A DNA stretch of 64,000 nt from Pasteurellaceae bacterium 15-036681 (GTDB taxonomy: Bacteria > Pseudomonadota > Gammaproteobacteria > Enterobacterales > Pasteurellaceae). How positions within the stretch are numbered: position 1 is the first letter of the stretch; each line of letters starts with the position of its first letter. Made by a program: the position numbers and the translations under genes. The stretch is from NCBI GenBank assembly GCA_002002485.1, contig MQVI01000005.1:23201-87200 (forward strand), in the 5' to 3' direction. A model generated the notes under the pieces. That model worked only from the letters and a program-made list of their open reading frames with translations, searched no databases and was not told the origin of the DNA. Positions 30,315-39,205 of the stretch are shown here, one piece after another.

Positions 30315-31523
30315 TTAACCTACTACTTTCGGTAATAAACCTGCTTCGATTAAGAAGGGTACATTCATAATTAATAGACCTAATACTAACGCAACTAACA
30401 AACCTAAGTTACCACCGGTAACACGATATGGAAGATCTGGATATTTACGTCTTAGTACCCACGCCATACCGACTGGTAATACTAAGCCGTAGAAGGTAAA
30501 CATTTGACCTGCATAAGTTAATACCCCTAAGAAATCACGGTAGAATAATGCGAATAATAGTGTTGGAACGAATGTTAATAAGCTTAATGTTAAACGGTTT
30601 GCAGTGATGTTTACACGTTTTAATAAGTCATCTAAGCAATCCACTAATGCTAACGATACACCTAAGAATGATGTTACTAACGCTAATGCAGAGAAGATAC
30701 GCACCGCACCACTGATTAATGTGCTACCAGTTGCTTGGAAAGTCGCTTCAACTAAGCCATTTAGTGTCGGATCTTTACGAATAATTTCCACAAATTGCAT
30801 TTGTTCAAATACACCGTGGGTTGCCATTTGCCATAAGATATAAGCTACTAATGGAATTGCTGTACCACCAATAATCGCAATGCGTAAGCGGCGTACATCA
30901 CCATCTAAGTAGTTATTGATACTTGGAATTACTACATGGAAACCAAATGAAGTAAAGAATACTGGGCTTGCAGAAATAATTAAGAAATAATTTAATGGCA
31001 TTGCGCCAAGGTTTTCCATTGTAACTTTTGGTAGCATCATAAATAGTACTAATGTGAATGCAACTAATTTCACAATAAAGAGCAAGCGAGTGAAAGCATC
31101 AACTGCACCTGTCCCAATAGTTACTGCGATTGCTAAAATTACCACGAAGCCAATAATTGCGATAGTTCCTGCATTTTCCCCTGCAAAGGTTAGGAATGGT
31201 TCTAATAGGTTACCACCACCTAATGAATACACCGTTAAAATGGCATACATGAAGATCACTAATGAAAGTGTCGCTAATACACGACCAATCATACCGAAGT
31301 GTTGTTCTGCAAGGCTTGCGATACCTGCATCTGAACGTTCCGCTTTTTGATATACCTCTACAAATAGTAATGCACTATAAGAAAGTAAAGCCCATAAAGC
31401 GAATAAAAGAATTAAAGTATAACCAAAGCCCATCTCTGCGGATGTTAATGGCATTGCTAACATTCCAGCACCAATTGTTGTACCAGCAACGATCAATGCA
31501 CTACCAAATGTTTTGTTTTTCAT
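30315..31523 (-). CDS. tyrP: Tyrosine-specific transporter, first tandem copy (TyrP family)
   Basis: 402 residues, about 11 membrane helices, with MKNKTFGSALIVAGTTIGAGMLAMPLTSAE at the N-terminus, and ISASPVFFTSFGFHVVIPS in the middle. Same length and architecture as its neighbour. A promoter (ATACAT-17-TAGAAT) overlapped by paired TyrR-like boxes sits directly upstream, the arrangement known for E. coli tyrP, where TyrR represses with tyrosine and activates with phenylalanine. The exact substrate preference of each copy cannot be read from sequence. Confidence 0.92.
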   Translation of the reverse strand: MKNKTFGSALIVAGTTIGAGMLAMPLTSAEMGFGYTLILLFALWALLSYSALLFVEVYQKAERSDAGIASLAEQHFGMIGRVLATLSLVIFMYAILTVYSLGGGNLLEPFLTFAGENAGTIAIIGFVVILAIAVTIGTGAVDAFTRLLFIVKLVAFTLVLFMMLPKVTMENLGAMPLNYFLIISASPVFFTSFGFHVVIPSINNYLDGDVRRLRIAIIGGTAIPLVAYILWQMATHGVFEQMQFVEIIRKDPTLNGLVEATFQATGSTLISGAVRIFSALALVTSFLGVSLALVDCLDDLLKRVNITANRLTLSLLTFVPTLLFALFYRDFLGVLTYAGQMFTFYGLVLPVGMAWVLRRKYPDLPYRVTGGNLGLLVALVLGLLIMNVPFLIEAGLLPKVVG

Positions 31524-31554
31524 ATAAAAGACCTCTATCTAAATAAGATGGCGC

Positions 31555-31583
31555 ATTCTAACAGAATAAAAATCAAAATGTAT
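31555..31583 (-). promoter_or_regulatory. Promoter of the first tyrP
   Basis: Minus strand: -35 ATACAT (31578-31583), 17 bp, -10 TAGAAT (31555-31560), 31 bp before the start codon. The strong TyrR-like box overlaps the -35 element, which fits repression by blocking polymerase. Confidence 0.55.
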
Positions 31584-31596
31584 AATTATTTTTACA
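31579..31596 (-). promoter_or_regulatory. Strong TyrR-like box upstream of tyrP
   Basis: Minus strand TGTAAAAATAATTATACA: perfect TGTAAA half-site, six-base spacer, TATACA in place of TTTACA. It overlaps the -35 hexamer of the tyrP promoter. Confidence 0.68.
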
Positions 31597-31597
31597 T

Positions 31598-31615
31598 TGT
31601 AATAAAAAAAGTACA
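31598..31615 (-). promoter_or_regulatory. Adjacent weak TyrR-like box
   Basis: TGTAATAAAAAAAGTACA on the plus strand keeps TGTA/TACA and the invariant G-N14-C. It begins 1 bp after the strong box, the same strong-plus-weak spacing described for E. coli tyrP. Confidence 0.55.
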
Positions 31616-31683
31616 AAATAAATCCATAATATTGTTAGTTTGTATATTCTTTAATTGGTTAGAGCTGTTTATTAAATAAAAAA

Positions 31684-31707
31684 GGGAAAGTTTATTAAAA
31701 CTTTCCC
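31684..31707 (-). terminator. Terminator of dacB
   Basis: GGGAAAGTTT (31684-31693) pairs perfectly with AAACTTTCCC (31698-31707), loop ATTA, followed on the minus strand by TTTTTTATTT. Confidence 0.9.
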
Positions 31708-31742
31708 ACGTTTGGATGCGCTTTAAAATGGATCAGCGAATA

Positions 31743-33182
31743 TTATTGCTCTTCATATAAAGCCATATAGAGGCTATTCTCAAATTGATTTAATGGTGCT
31801 CGTTTGGTTTTACTTTCCAGCTCTCCAGTCGAGTAACCACTAATAAATTGTACAAATGCAATACGTTCTCCTTTTGCATTTTTCATAAAGCCAGCTAAAT
31901 TATAAACACCTTTAAGCGCACCAGTTTTCGCAATAATATTTTTCGCTAATGGTTCTTTTGTAATAGAGCCTCGCCCTGAAATAGTGCCATCTACACCGGC
32001 AATTGGAAATGTATCCAAAAGGTGTAAAGACTCTTCATTCTTAGCAATAACTTCAAGCGCATTCAGCATAGTTTGTGCATTAACTTGATTATGGCGAGAT
32101 AGACCCGAACCATCGACAATCACACTATTTGTAAAATCAACACCCACTTTGCTTTTTAAGACAGTTCGTATTGTTTGGCTTGCTAATGGAAAAGAGGCTG
32201 CACGGTTATGGTAGCGATTTGCAATTGTTCTGAATAAACTATCAGCAATTTGGTTATCTGATTTTTTCATCATTTTCTTGAGTAAATCAGCTAAATAGGC
32301 AGAGTAGTGCTCTGCTAATATTTTTCCATCCTGTGGTTTGGTCGCAACAGTAATTTGTCCTTTAAGCTCAATGCCTACTTTGGATAAATTATTGGCAATT
32401 ATTTTTGCGCCATAGTTAGTTGGATCTTGAATTGCAAAACTCAACCCAAAAGGTTTATCTTGGCGAGCTAAACAGCCTTTTATATGGTAGTAATTATCGT
32501 GACTGACTTCTGCATCCAATTGGCAATAACCTGCTTCATCTTTATCTGTAATATAGGCTGAACTTACAACTTCTACAGGATAAACAGAAGGTGTTTCTAC
32601 ACTAACTAACTCCCCCACTTTTTTGTTGGCATCTAAATTAGAATAGAAACAGTTATGATCGATATTTACCGCAGCAGGTGGGGCACTAAAACAGATGGTT
32701 AAATCATTCCAAACCCAGCCAGAGGCTTTATCGTGACTAGCAAACACAGACGTATCTATTATCAGATTACCGTTAATTTGATTAATCCCTTGCTGTTTCA
32801 ATTGGGAAATTAATTGGCTTAACTGACCGCTTGTAAGAGTAGGATCGCCAGTAAATTTTGCAATTAAATCTCCATTTAAAACATTATCTTTTACTTCACC
32901 ATTGGCTAAGAGAGCTGTTTGGAAGCGGAAATCTTCTGGTAACACAAGTTTAGCAGCTAATGCGGTAAATACTTTCTGCGTGCTTGCTGGTAGCATAAAT
33001 TCTTGACTACGATAATCGGCAATGATTTGATTTGTGTCGAGATTTTTAGCGATGACACTGACGGAAGTTCCAGTTGGTAAATTAGGAAGATACATGCTTA
33101 TGTCTATGTTGGCGTGTGAAGAAAAAGTAAAGAATAAACTGCAAAAAAGAGTGGTTTTAGTTTGTTTTATTAAGTTTTGCAT
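31743..33182 (-). CDS. dacB: D-alanyl-D-alanine carboxypeptidase/endopeptidase PBP4
   Basis: A periplasmic class C penicillin-binding protein that trims and cuts peptidoglycan crosslinks. The 479 residues start with a signal peptide (cut near SHA-NI, residues 22-25). Active-site motifs: S67-T-Q-K70, SDN (SxN) in KKSDNQIADSLF, and KTGAL. The large insertion typical of PBP4 lies between SxxK and SxN. Divergent from greA. Confidence 0.95.
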   Translation of the reverse strand: MQNLIKQTKTTLFCSLFFTFSSHANIDISMYLPNLPTGTSVSVIAKNLDTNQIIADYRSQEFMLPASTQKVFTALAAKLVLPEDFRFQTALLANGEVKDNVLNGDLIAKFTGDPTLTSGQLSQLISQLKQQGINQINGNLIIDTSVFASHDKASGWVWNDLTICFSAPPAAVNIDHNCFYSNLDANKKVGELVSVETPSVYPVEVVSSAYITDKDEAGYCQLDAEVSHDNYYHIKGCLARQDKPFGLSFAIQDPTNYGAKIIANNLSKVGIELKGQITVATKPQDGKILAEHYSAYLADLLKKMMKKSDNQIADSLFRTIANRYHNRAASFPLASQTIRTVLKSKVGVDFTNSVIVDGSGLSRHNQVNAQTMLNALEVIAKNEESLHLLDTFPIAGVDGTISGRGSITKEPLAKNIIAKTGALKGVYNLAGFMKNAKGERIAFVQFISGYSTGELESKTKRAPLNQFENSLYMALYEEQ

Positions 33183-33259
33183 ATTTGTTTAGGTTGCTAT
33201 TTTGTCAAAGAAAATGAATAATACGCCTTTCAAAATTATTCGTAAACTAAAAGGTAACT

Positions 33260-33736
33260 ATGAAACAAATTCCAATGACTGTGCGTGGTGCTGAAAAACT
33301 GCGCGAAGAATTAGATTTTTTAAAAAATGTGCGTCGCCCAGAAATTATTAAATCCATTGCAGAAGCACGTGAACACGGTGATTTAAAAGAAAATGCAGAA
33401 TATCACGCAGCTCGTGAACAACAAGGTTTCTGTGAAGGTCGCATTCAAGAGATTGAAGGTAAATTAGGTAATGCACAAATCATTGACGTTACAAAAATGC
33501 CAAATCATGGAAAAGTGATTTTCGGTGCGACAGTAACATTAATGAATGTCGATACTGAAGAAGAAGTAACTTATCGTATTGTAGGTGATGATGAAGCAAA
33601 TATTAAAGAAGGCTTAATTTCAGTTAATTCACCGATTGCGCGTGGTTTAGTGGGTAAAGATGTTGATGACAGTGTCACGATTACAACACCGGGAGGTAAA
33701 GTAGAATTTGATATTGTGGATGTTGAATATCTATAA
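33260..33736 (+). CDS. greA: Transcription elongation factor GreA
   Basis: Rescues backtracked RNA polymerase by stimulating transcript cleavage. The 158 residues comprise an N-terminal antiparallel coiled coil ([19 protein letters not shown]) whose tip carries the acidic [16 protein letters not shown], then the C-terminal FKBP-like domain. SD AAAAGG precedes the ATG. Divergent from dacB, as in E. coli. Confidence 0.97.
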   Translation: MKQIPMTVRGAEKLREELDFLKNVRRPEIIKSIAEAREHGDLKENAEYHAAREQQGFCEGRIQEIEGKLGNAQIIDVTKMPNHGKVIFGATVTLMNVDTEEEVTYRIVGDDEANIKEGLISVNSPIARGLVGKDVDDSVTITTPGGKVEFDIVDVEYL

Positions 33737-33764
33737 GATTTTGCCGTTTAGCACTAAAATCTTA

Positions 33765-33796
33765 AACCTCTAGACTAAAATCTAGGGGTTTTTTTA
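33765..33796 (+). terminator. Terminator of greA
   Basis: AACCTCTAGA (33765-33774) pairs with TCTAGGGGTT (33781-33790; one G-U), then a run of T. Confidence 0.85.
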
Positions 33797-33864
33797 TGAA
33801 AAATTTTGCTATTTTTAAAATTTCCCTTGCATTTCACTTAAAGATGGATTAACTTGCAATTACC

Positions 33865-33882
33865 GTACTAGTTTAATAGTTC
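33865..33882 (+). promoter_or_regulatory. TrpR-type operator
   Basis: GTACTAGTTTAATAGTTC matches 15 of 18 positions of the TrpR operator core GTACTAGTTAACTAGTAC, with a perfect left half. A -35-like TTGCAA lies at 33854-33859, so the site would cover the promoter. It is 41 bp before the TrpX-like gene. Confidence 0.75.
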
Positions 33883-33922
33883 AAAAATACAAGATTATAT
33901 AATTCTAACTAAGGATGCCATT

Positions 33923-34882
33923 ATGAAATTTAGCAAAACACTTCTTTTTACTGCATTAAGCGCATTAGCATTAAACACTTTCGCACAAGATAAAATCCAC
34001 AATGTTGCAATCACAGCTATAGTAGAACACCCAGCACTAGATACAATTCGTCAAGGCGTGATTGAAGAATTAGCACGCGAAGGCTTTGTTGAAGGCAAAA
34101 ATATCAAAATTGATTTCCAATCAGCACAAGGCAGTACTGCAACTGCAGCACAGATTGCTCGTAAATTTGTAGGCGATAAAGCAGATATTATCATTCCTAT
34201 TACTACACCAAGTGCACAGCCAGTTGTAGCTGCAACACGTAGTATTCCAATTGTGTTCTCTGGAGTAACCGATCCTGTTTCTGCAAAATTAGTGAAATCT
34301 TGGGAGTCAACCAGTACAAATGTAACAGGTATTTCAGATCATAAAGCAATTGAGCCACAATTAGAGTTGATTAAAACATTAGTCCCTTCATTGAAATCGT
34401 TAGGTTTCGTATATAGTGCAGGTGAAGTGAATTCAACCATTGTATTAGAAGAGCTACAAGCGGTGGCTAAGAAAGAAAATATTACTATTGTGCCAGTTGC
34501 TGTTCAGCGCAGTGCGGATATTGGTACGGCAGCACGTAGTTTGAATGGTAAAGTTCAAGCTATCTATATTACAGAAGATAATGGCGTAGTTTCTGCTTAT
34601 GAAGCATTACATAAAGCAGCGCTAGAGGGTAAGATCCCTGTGATCGCAGCCGATCGTGATACTGTGAAACGTGGTGCATTAGCTGCTTATGCAGTAAATC
34701 AATATGATATTGGTGCAGAAACAGGTAAGATCGCAGCACGCGTATTGCGTGGTGAAAAAGCCGGCTCTATTGCGACTCACGCAGTAAGTAAAATGGAGCT
34801 TTCAATTAACCAACAAACTGCAAAAGAGTTAGGAGTTACAGTACCTGAGTCTGTAGCTAAAGAAGCGAAAGAAACATTTTAA
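33923..34882 (+). CDS. TrpX-like periplasmic ABC substrate-binding protein (predicted tryptophan)
   Basis: A 319-residue ABC_sub_bind-family (TrpX-type) protein with a signal peptide cut near TFA-QD (residues 19-22). AITAIVEHPALDTIRQGVIEEL, PITTPSAQPVVAAT and VFSGVTDP are family motifs. In Gram-positives such proteins work with TrpY (permease) and TrpZ (ATPase). Here no permease or ATPase is adjacent: a terminator and the opposing ispA follow. A TrpR-like operator upstream supports tryptophan as ligand. It may use partners encoded elsewhere. Confidence 0.78.
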   Translation: MKFSKTLLFTALSALALNTFAQDKIHNVAITAIVEHPALDTIRQGVIEELAREGFVEGKNIKIDFQSAQGSTATAAQIARKFVGDKADIIIPITTPSAQPVVAATRSIPIVFSGVTDPVSAKLVKSWESTSTNVTGISDHKAIEPQLELIKTLVPSLKSLGFVYSAGEVNSTIVLEELQAVAKKENITIVPVAVQRSADIGTAARSLNGKVQAIYITEDNGVVSAYEALHKAALEGKIPVIAADRDTVKRGALAAYAVNQYDIGAETGKIAARVLRGEKAGSIATHAVSKMELSINQQTAKELGVTVPESVAKEAKETF

Positions 34883-34926
34883 TAGGGTGTGGAAGAGCGG
34901 AGGATCTGCTCTTTATATTAAGAATC

Positions 34927-34984
34927 ACAAGCGGTCAGTTTTCCTTTTCAATTTGCAAAAGAGTAGGAAAATCTGACCGCTTGT
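34927..34984. terminator. Bidirectional terminator from an inverted USS pair
   Basis: ACAAGCGGTCAG (34927-34938) and CTGACCGCTTGT (34973-34984) are perfect inverted USS copies between the convergent trpX-like gene and ispA. Inner AGTTTTCC/GGAAAATC bases extend the pairing. Confidence 0.82.
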
Positions 34985-34999
34985 TATTTGGATTTACGA

Positions 35000-35893
35000 T
35001 TAACTTTCCCTATTCACAATAAAGTCCGCAAGTTCTTCTAGTACGGTTGTATCAAATGGAATTTGCTCAAGTGCATTAATTGCGGTTTGGTAGAGATCTT
35101 GCGCTTTTTGTTGAGCAGCTTCTAACCCTAATAGTTTAGGATAGGTACTTTTATTTAAAGCTTCGTCAGCACCAACCGTTTTACCAATTTTTTCACTATT
35201 ACCAATCACATCTAATATATCGTCTTGCACTTGGAAAGCAAGCCCGATTGCCTCAGCATATTGAACTAGATGCTGTTCTAGCTGTTTATCATCGGCATAT
35301 TCAGAGAGATTAAAGCCCATGATCACCGAAGCAAGAATTAATGCACCTGTTTTATGGCGGTGGATTAGCTCTAATTCCTCAAGTGAAACCGCTTTATTTT
35401 CTGATTGAAGATCAATTGCTTGACCCACACACATACCACGAGCGCCAGCAGACTTGGCTAACCATTGGATTTGTGCAATTTTTTGATTTGCGCTGAGCGT
35501 TGGATCATTACTTAATAATTCAAACGCAAAAGTCTGTAATGAATCACCTGCAAGAATAGCCGTTGCCTCATCGAAAGCAATATGGCAAGTAGGTTTGCCT
35601 CGACGCAATTTGTCATCATCCATAGCAGGCAAATCATCATGTACTAATGAATAGGCATGAATTGCTTCCATTGCTGCAGCAGAGTGATCGAGTTTTTCTA
35701 ATGGTACACCTAACATCCTTCCGGTTGCATAAATTAGGAAAGGGCGCACTCGTTTACCGCCAAGCAATACCGCATAAGACATCGCCTCAATTAAATCTTG
35801 ATTATAGCGAGGGTAGCTAGTGAGCTGTTGGCTAAGAAAATTATTTACACGTTGCTGAGCTTGTGAGAGATCTGCGGTTAATTGGTAGCTCAT
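35000..35893 (-). CDS. ispA: Farnesyl diphosphate synthase (geranyltranstransferase)
   Basis: Condenses IPP with DMAPP and GPP to FPP. The 297 residues carry the first Asp-rich motif DDLPAMDDD and the second DDILD, plus GGKRVRPF near residue 50. It starts one base after the xseB stop. The usual third gene, dxs, is not next: a terminator follows. Confidence 0.96.
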   Translation of the reverse strand: MSYQLTADLSQAQQRVNNFLSQQLTSYPRYNQDLIEAMSYAVLLGGKRVRPFLIYATGRMLGVPLEKLDHSAAAMEAIHAYSLVHDDLPAMDDDKLRRGKPTCHIAFDEATAILAGDSLQTFAFELLSNDPTLSANQKIAQIQWLAKSAGARGMCVGQAIDLQSENKAVSLEELELIHRHKTGALILASVIMGFNLSEYADDKQLEQHLVQYAEAIGLAFQVQDDILDVIGNSEKIGKTVGADEALNKSTYPKLLGLEAAQQKAQDLYQTAINALEQIPFDTTVLEELADFIVNRES

Positions 35894-35894
35894 T

Positions 35895-36116
35895 TTAGTA
35901 ATCCGTTAATTCTGCATTTTCGTCTTTTTGTAATAAAATTTGAATACGTTGTTCAGCTTTAGCTAAGCGTTCTTGTCCTTGCTGAACAAGTTTGATCGCA
36001 CTTTCAAACTCTGTCAATGCTTCCTCTAGGGGAAGATCGCCAGTTTCTAATTTTGTGACGATTTCTTCTAATTCTTTTAATGTTGTTTCAAAATCTTGTG
36101 TTGGTTTCTTCACCAT
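35895..36116 (-). CDS. xseB: Exodeoxyribonuclease VII small subunit
   Basis: A 73-residue helical-hairpin protein that binds XseA in multiple copies. [26 protein letters not shown] is the family signature. SD GAGGAG lies 8 nt before the ATG. First gene of xseB-ispA; divergent from the MOSC gene. Confidence 0.95.
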   Translation of the reverse strand: MVKKPTQDFETTLKELEEIVTKLETGDLPLEEALTEFESAIKLVQQGQERLAKAEQRIQILLQKDENAELTDY

Positions 36117-36212
36117 ATAGAACTCCTCTGTAAATGGCTGAACATTTTACTTTATCCACATACAAATGTAGATCATTTTCTGCTATTGTTGCATTTTTTA
36201 AAGGAGAGTTTA

Positions 36213-37001
36213 ATGAAAATTACCCAATTGAATTTATATCCAATTAAATCAACACAAGTTTATCGAGTAAACCAAGCGCTTGTTAATTTACAAGGGTTGA
36301 ATTTTGACCGAGAATTTATGCTGACAGAGCCAGATGGCACTTTTATCACTGCACGTAAAGATAAAGCGCTTTACCAGCTTGCAGCATTTCCAGTCACTAA
36401 TGGGATCGTGATTGTTCATGATAATGGTGAGCAATATGTAGTGCGTTATACAGATTTTGAAAAATTAGAATCAAGCGAAGTGTGGGGAACATATTTTGAT
36501 TCTTTTGTCGCAAAAGATGAAGTAAATCAATGGCTAAGTCAATTTTTTGGAAGAACTGTGCAGTTGCGCTGGCTTGGTGAACAGAGCCAACGTAATGTTA
36601 AAGATTTTGAGCATAATCCAATGAGTTTTGGTGATAGTAATCCGCTATTATTGGTTTCAGAAAAATCATTACAGCAAGTTCAAAAATGGGCTCCGGTTCC
36701 GATTAGTATGGAACAATTCCGTGGAAATATCGTCATAGATGGTGCTGAACCATTTGAGGAAGAAAAATGGCAACAAATCCGGATCGGACAAGTTAAATTT
36801 ACTGTGGCGCAGAGTTGCACGCGCTGTATTTTAATTACGCGAAATTTAGAAACATTAGAGTTAGATCCACAAGCTGAGCCGCTTAGAACTCTCAAACAGC
36901 AACATACCAACGAGCAAGGAAAACCAATTTTTGGTATCCATTTAGTCCCAGAAAATAGTGGGATTATTCGTGTTGGTGATTCAATTAACATCTTAAAGTA
37001 A
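36213..37001 (+). CDS. MOSC domain protein (YcbX-like)
   Basis: 262 residues: an N-terminal MOSC beta-barrel domain (KITQLNLYPIKSTQVYRV) followed by a C-terminal MOSC domain with the conserved cysteine in AQSCTRCILITR. YcbX-type proteins transfer reduced sulfur or reduce N-hydroxylated bases using molybdenum cofactor. Unlike E. coli YcbX there is no C-terminal 2Fe-2S ferredoxin domain. The ATG at 36213 has AAAGGAGAG upstream; earlier in-frame starts overlap xseB. Nine bp before the next gene. Confidence 0.85.
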   Translation: MKITQLNLYPIKSTQVYRVNQALVNLQGLNFDREFMLTEPDGTFITARKDKALYQLAAFPVTNGIVIVHDNGEQYVVRYTDFEKLESSEVWGTYFDSFVAKDEVNQWLSQFFGRTVQLRWLGEQSQRNVKDFEHNPMSFGDSNPLLLVSEKSLQQVQKWAPVPISMEQFRGNIVIDGAEPFEEEKWQQIRIGQVKFTVAQSCTRCILITRNLETLELDPQAEPLRTLKQQHTNEQGKPIFGIHLVPENSGIIRVGDSINILK

Positions 37002-37010
37002 GGTTTGTCT

Positions 37011-38960
37011 ATGTTTAGACAACAACGCAATTCTCATTCTATTCTTTTTCCAGTGATATTCTTTATTGGAATTAATCTAATTATTTTCACATTATCTCGT
37101 TTAGGGCTATCAATTTGGCGATCAGAACGTATAACGGCTGTTGATGGCTGGTTTCCGCTATTTTTACAAGGTTTACGTATTGATATTGTCGCGATCTGCT
37201 ACTTATTTGGTATACCTGCATTACTAACAGTTTTGTTATTAAATAACAATGTGTTAGGTTCAATTTGGCGTGCCGTGTTACGCGTTTGGCTAACCGTTGG
37301 TAGTGTGTTTATCTTATTTATGGAGATCTCCACACCTGCATTTATTGAAACCTATGATTTCCGACCTAATCGCCTATTTATTGAGTATTTGACCTATCCA
37401 AAAGAAGTATTCACGATGTTGATGAATGGGCATCTAATGGCAGTAATTAGTAGTTTAATTGTGACTGTAATCGCAATTATTATTTACTGGAAGTTATCTG
37501 CTTGGGCTGTGAAAAATCTACATTTTCCTAGTTGGAAATGGCGCTCTGTACTTGCTTTGGCGATTATCGCAATATCTTTTGTAGGGGCTCGTTCGTCTTT
37601 AGAGCATAGAGGGATTAACCCTGCAATGGTCGCTTTTTCAGGTGACCCATTGGTTAATTCATTAGTGCTCAATTCTGGTTATTCAGTGCTGTATGCTGCT
37701 CAACAATTGAAAGATGAGGATAGATCGTCAGAGCAATATGGAAAGATGCCAATAGATGAGATGTTAAACATTGTTAAGGCAAGTCGAGGTCGTCCCACCA
37801 GTGATTATATTTCAGCAGATATTCCAACCTTAACAACCAATAAAGCAACTTATCAAGGTAAGCCTAAAAATATCGTAATTCTTTTGGAAGAAAGCCTCGG
37901 CGCACAATTTGTCGGCACGCTAGGTGGTAAACCATTAACACCTGAATTTGATAAATTAGCTCAACAGGGGTGGCTGTTTGAAAATTTATATGCAACAGGC
38001 ACACGCTCAGTCCGTGGTATTGAAGCAGTCACCGCAGGTTTTACACCCACACCAGCACGTGCAACAGTAAAATTAACAAAGAGCCAAAATGGCTTCTTTA
38101 CTATTGCAGAATTATTGCATCGCCAAGGTTATAGCACCTCATTTATTTATGGCGGTGAAAAACATTTCGACAACATGGCGAGCTATTTTTACGGAAATGG
38201 TTTTGAAACCATCATTGATGAAAAAGACTATAATAACCCGAAATTTGTTGCTACTTGGGGAGTCAGTGATGAAGATCTCTTTGATAAAGCAAATGAGACT
38301 TTTACAGAATTAGCTAAAAGTGGTAAGCCGTTCTTTAGCTTAGTTTTTAGTTCAAGTAATCATGATCCCTTTGAATTTCCAGATGGAAAAATTGAGCAGT
38401 TTGATAAAGATAAGCAAACGCGCAATAATGCCGCCAAATATGCGGATTATGCTATAGGGCATTTCTTTAAATTAGCAAAACAGTCTAATTATTGGAAAGA
38501 TACTATTTTCTTGGTGATCGCTGATCATGATTCAAGGGTAAGTGGTGCAGATTTAGTACCAATTTACAATTTTCATATTCCAGCGTTGATTGTTGGGGAA
38601 GGGATTGAAGCTAAACGTGATAATCGTTTAGTAAGTCAAATTGATATGCCGACAACACTACTTTCTTTAGCTGGGGTAAGTGGTGAGTATCCAATGATTG
38701 GTTACGATTTAACGCAAGATACGAACCCAAATCGAGCGTTTATGCAGTATGATAAAACGCAGGCCATGATGAAAGGAGATAATGTTGTTATTTTACAACC
38801 AAATACGACTCCACAAGGTTTTGTATATGATGCTAAAGCACAAAAATTAATTGCAAAAGAGCAGCCAGCAGCTATGAAAAAAGAGGCGTTGGCTCACGCA
38901 TTATTGGGTAGTTATTTATATAAAGAAATGTTGTATAAATTACCAGATGAACAGAAATAA
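37011..38960 (+). CDS. Membrane-anchored sulfatase, LTA-synthase-like family
   Basis: 649 residues: about five N-terminal membrane helices (~10-190) and a periplasmic alkaline-phosphatase-superfamily domain (~280-580). NIVILLEESLG supplies the metal-binding Glu, GTRSVRGIE the nucleophile Thr, and IADHDS the metal ligands. Relatives transfer phosphoglycerol or phosphoethanolamine, or lack known activity. In a Gram-negative this suggests modification of LOS or a glycan, which is inferred. ATG 37011 (AAGG upstream) is preferred over TTG 37005. Confidence 0.82.
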   Translation: MFRQQRNSHSILFPVIFFIGINLIIFTLSRLGLSIWRSERITAVDGWFPLFLQGLRIDIVAICYLFGIPALLTVLLLNNNVLGSIWRAVLRVWLTVGSVFILFMEISTPAFIETYDFRPNRLFIEYLTYPKEVFTMLMNGHLMAVISSLIVTVIAIIIYWKLSAWAVKNLHFPSWKWRSVLALAIIAISFVGARSSLEHRGINPAMVAFSGDPLVNSLVLNSGYSVLYAAQQLKDEDRSSEQYGKMPIDEMLNIVKASRGRPTSDYISADIPTLTTNKATYQGKPKNIVILLEESLGAQFVGTLGGKPLTPEFDKLAQQGWLFENLYATGTRSVRGIEAVTAGFTPTPARATVKLTKSQNGFFTIAELLHRQGYSTSFIYGGEKHFDNMASYFYGNGFETIIDEKDYNNPKFVATWGVSDEDLFDKANETFTELAKSGKPFFSLVFSSSNHDPFEFPDGKIEQFDKDKQTRNNAAKYADYAIGHFFKLAKQSNYWKDTIFLVIADHDSRVSGADLVPIYNFHIPALIVGEGIEAKRDNRLVSQIDMPTTLLSLAGVSGEYPMIGYDLTQDTNPNRAFMQYDKTQAMMKGDNVVILQPNTTPQGFVYDAKAQKLIAKEQPAAMKKEALAHALLGSYLYKEMLYKLPDEQK

Positions 38961-38969
38961 TAATTTGAG

Positions 38970-38996
38970 GGCGTACCGAGGTGCGCCTTTTCTTTT
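38970..38996 (+). terminator. Terminator of the sulfatase gene
   Basis: GGCGTACC pairs with GGTGCGCC (one G-U) with a very short loop, followed by TTTTCTTTT. Confidence 0.75.
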
Positions 38997-39016
38997 GATA
39001 TGCGGTATGCAGAAAA

Positions 39017-39130
39017 GGGTGAGGGGACTTCCAGCAAACCCTCGGCACACGGAAATTTCAATTCAGGCTGCTTCCTTCCGGACCTGACCAAGTAAACTGA
39101 ACACCATTGCGAGGAACCAAAAGCCCCCTC
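39017..39130 (-). ncRNA. ffs: 4.5S RNA of the signal recognition particle
   Basis: The minus strand contains the diagnostic tetraloop region GGTCAGGTCCGGAAGGAAGC with the asymmetric internal loop that binds Ffh. The 5' GAGGGGGC end pairs with the 3' CCCCTC end, followed by ACCCTTTTCT. About 114 nt, the size of E. coli 4.5S RNA. Exact ends are approximate. With Ffh and FtsY it targets membrane proteins. Confidence 0.95.
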
Positions 39131-39136
39131 ATTGAA

Positions 39137-39154
39137 TTACACGATAACGTGTAA
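39137..39154 (-). promoter_or_regulatory. Leader hairpin of the ffs precursor
   Basis: TTACACG-ATAA-CGTGTAA, a perfect 7-bp hairpin between the predicted start site and the mature 5' end of ffs. Probably removed during processing. Confidence 0.4.
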
Positions 39155-39162
39155 GAACCTGA

Positions 39163-39191
39163 ATTATAGAGAGTTATATTATGTAAAACAA
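39163..39191 (-). promoter_or_regulatory. Promoter of ffs
   Basis: Minus strand: TTGTTT (39186-39191), 17 bp, consensus TATAAT (39163-39168). Transcription would begin near 39156, about 26 nt before the mature RNA. Confidence 0.7.
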
Positions 39192-39205
39192 GTTAAAAAT
39201 TACAA

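Noticed and set aside
28965..31523. The two tyrP genes as a single broken gene
   Set aside because: Both are full length with their own starts, stops and control regions; this is a tandem duplication.
37005..37010. TTG as the sulfatase start
   Set aside because: An ATG two codons later has better spacing from AAGG.
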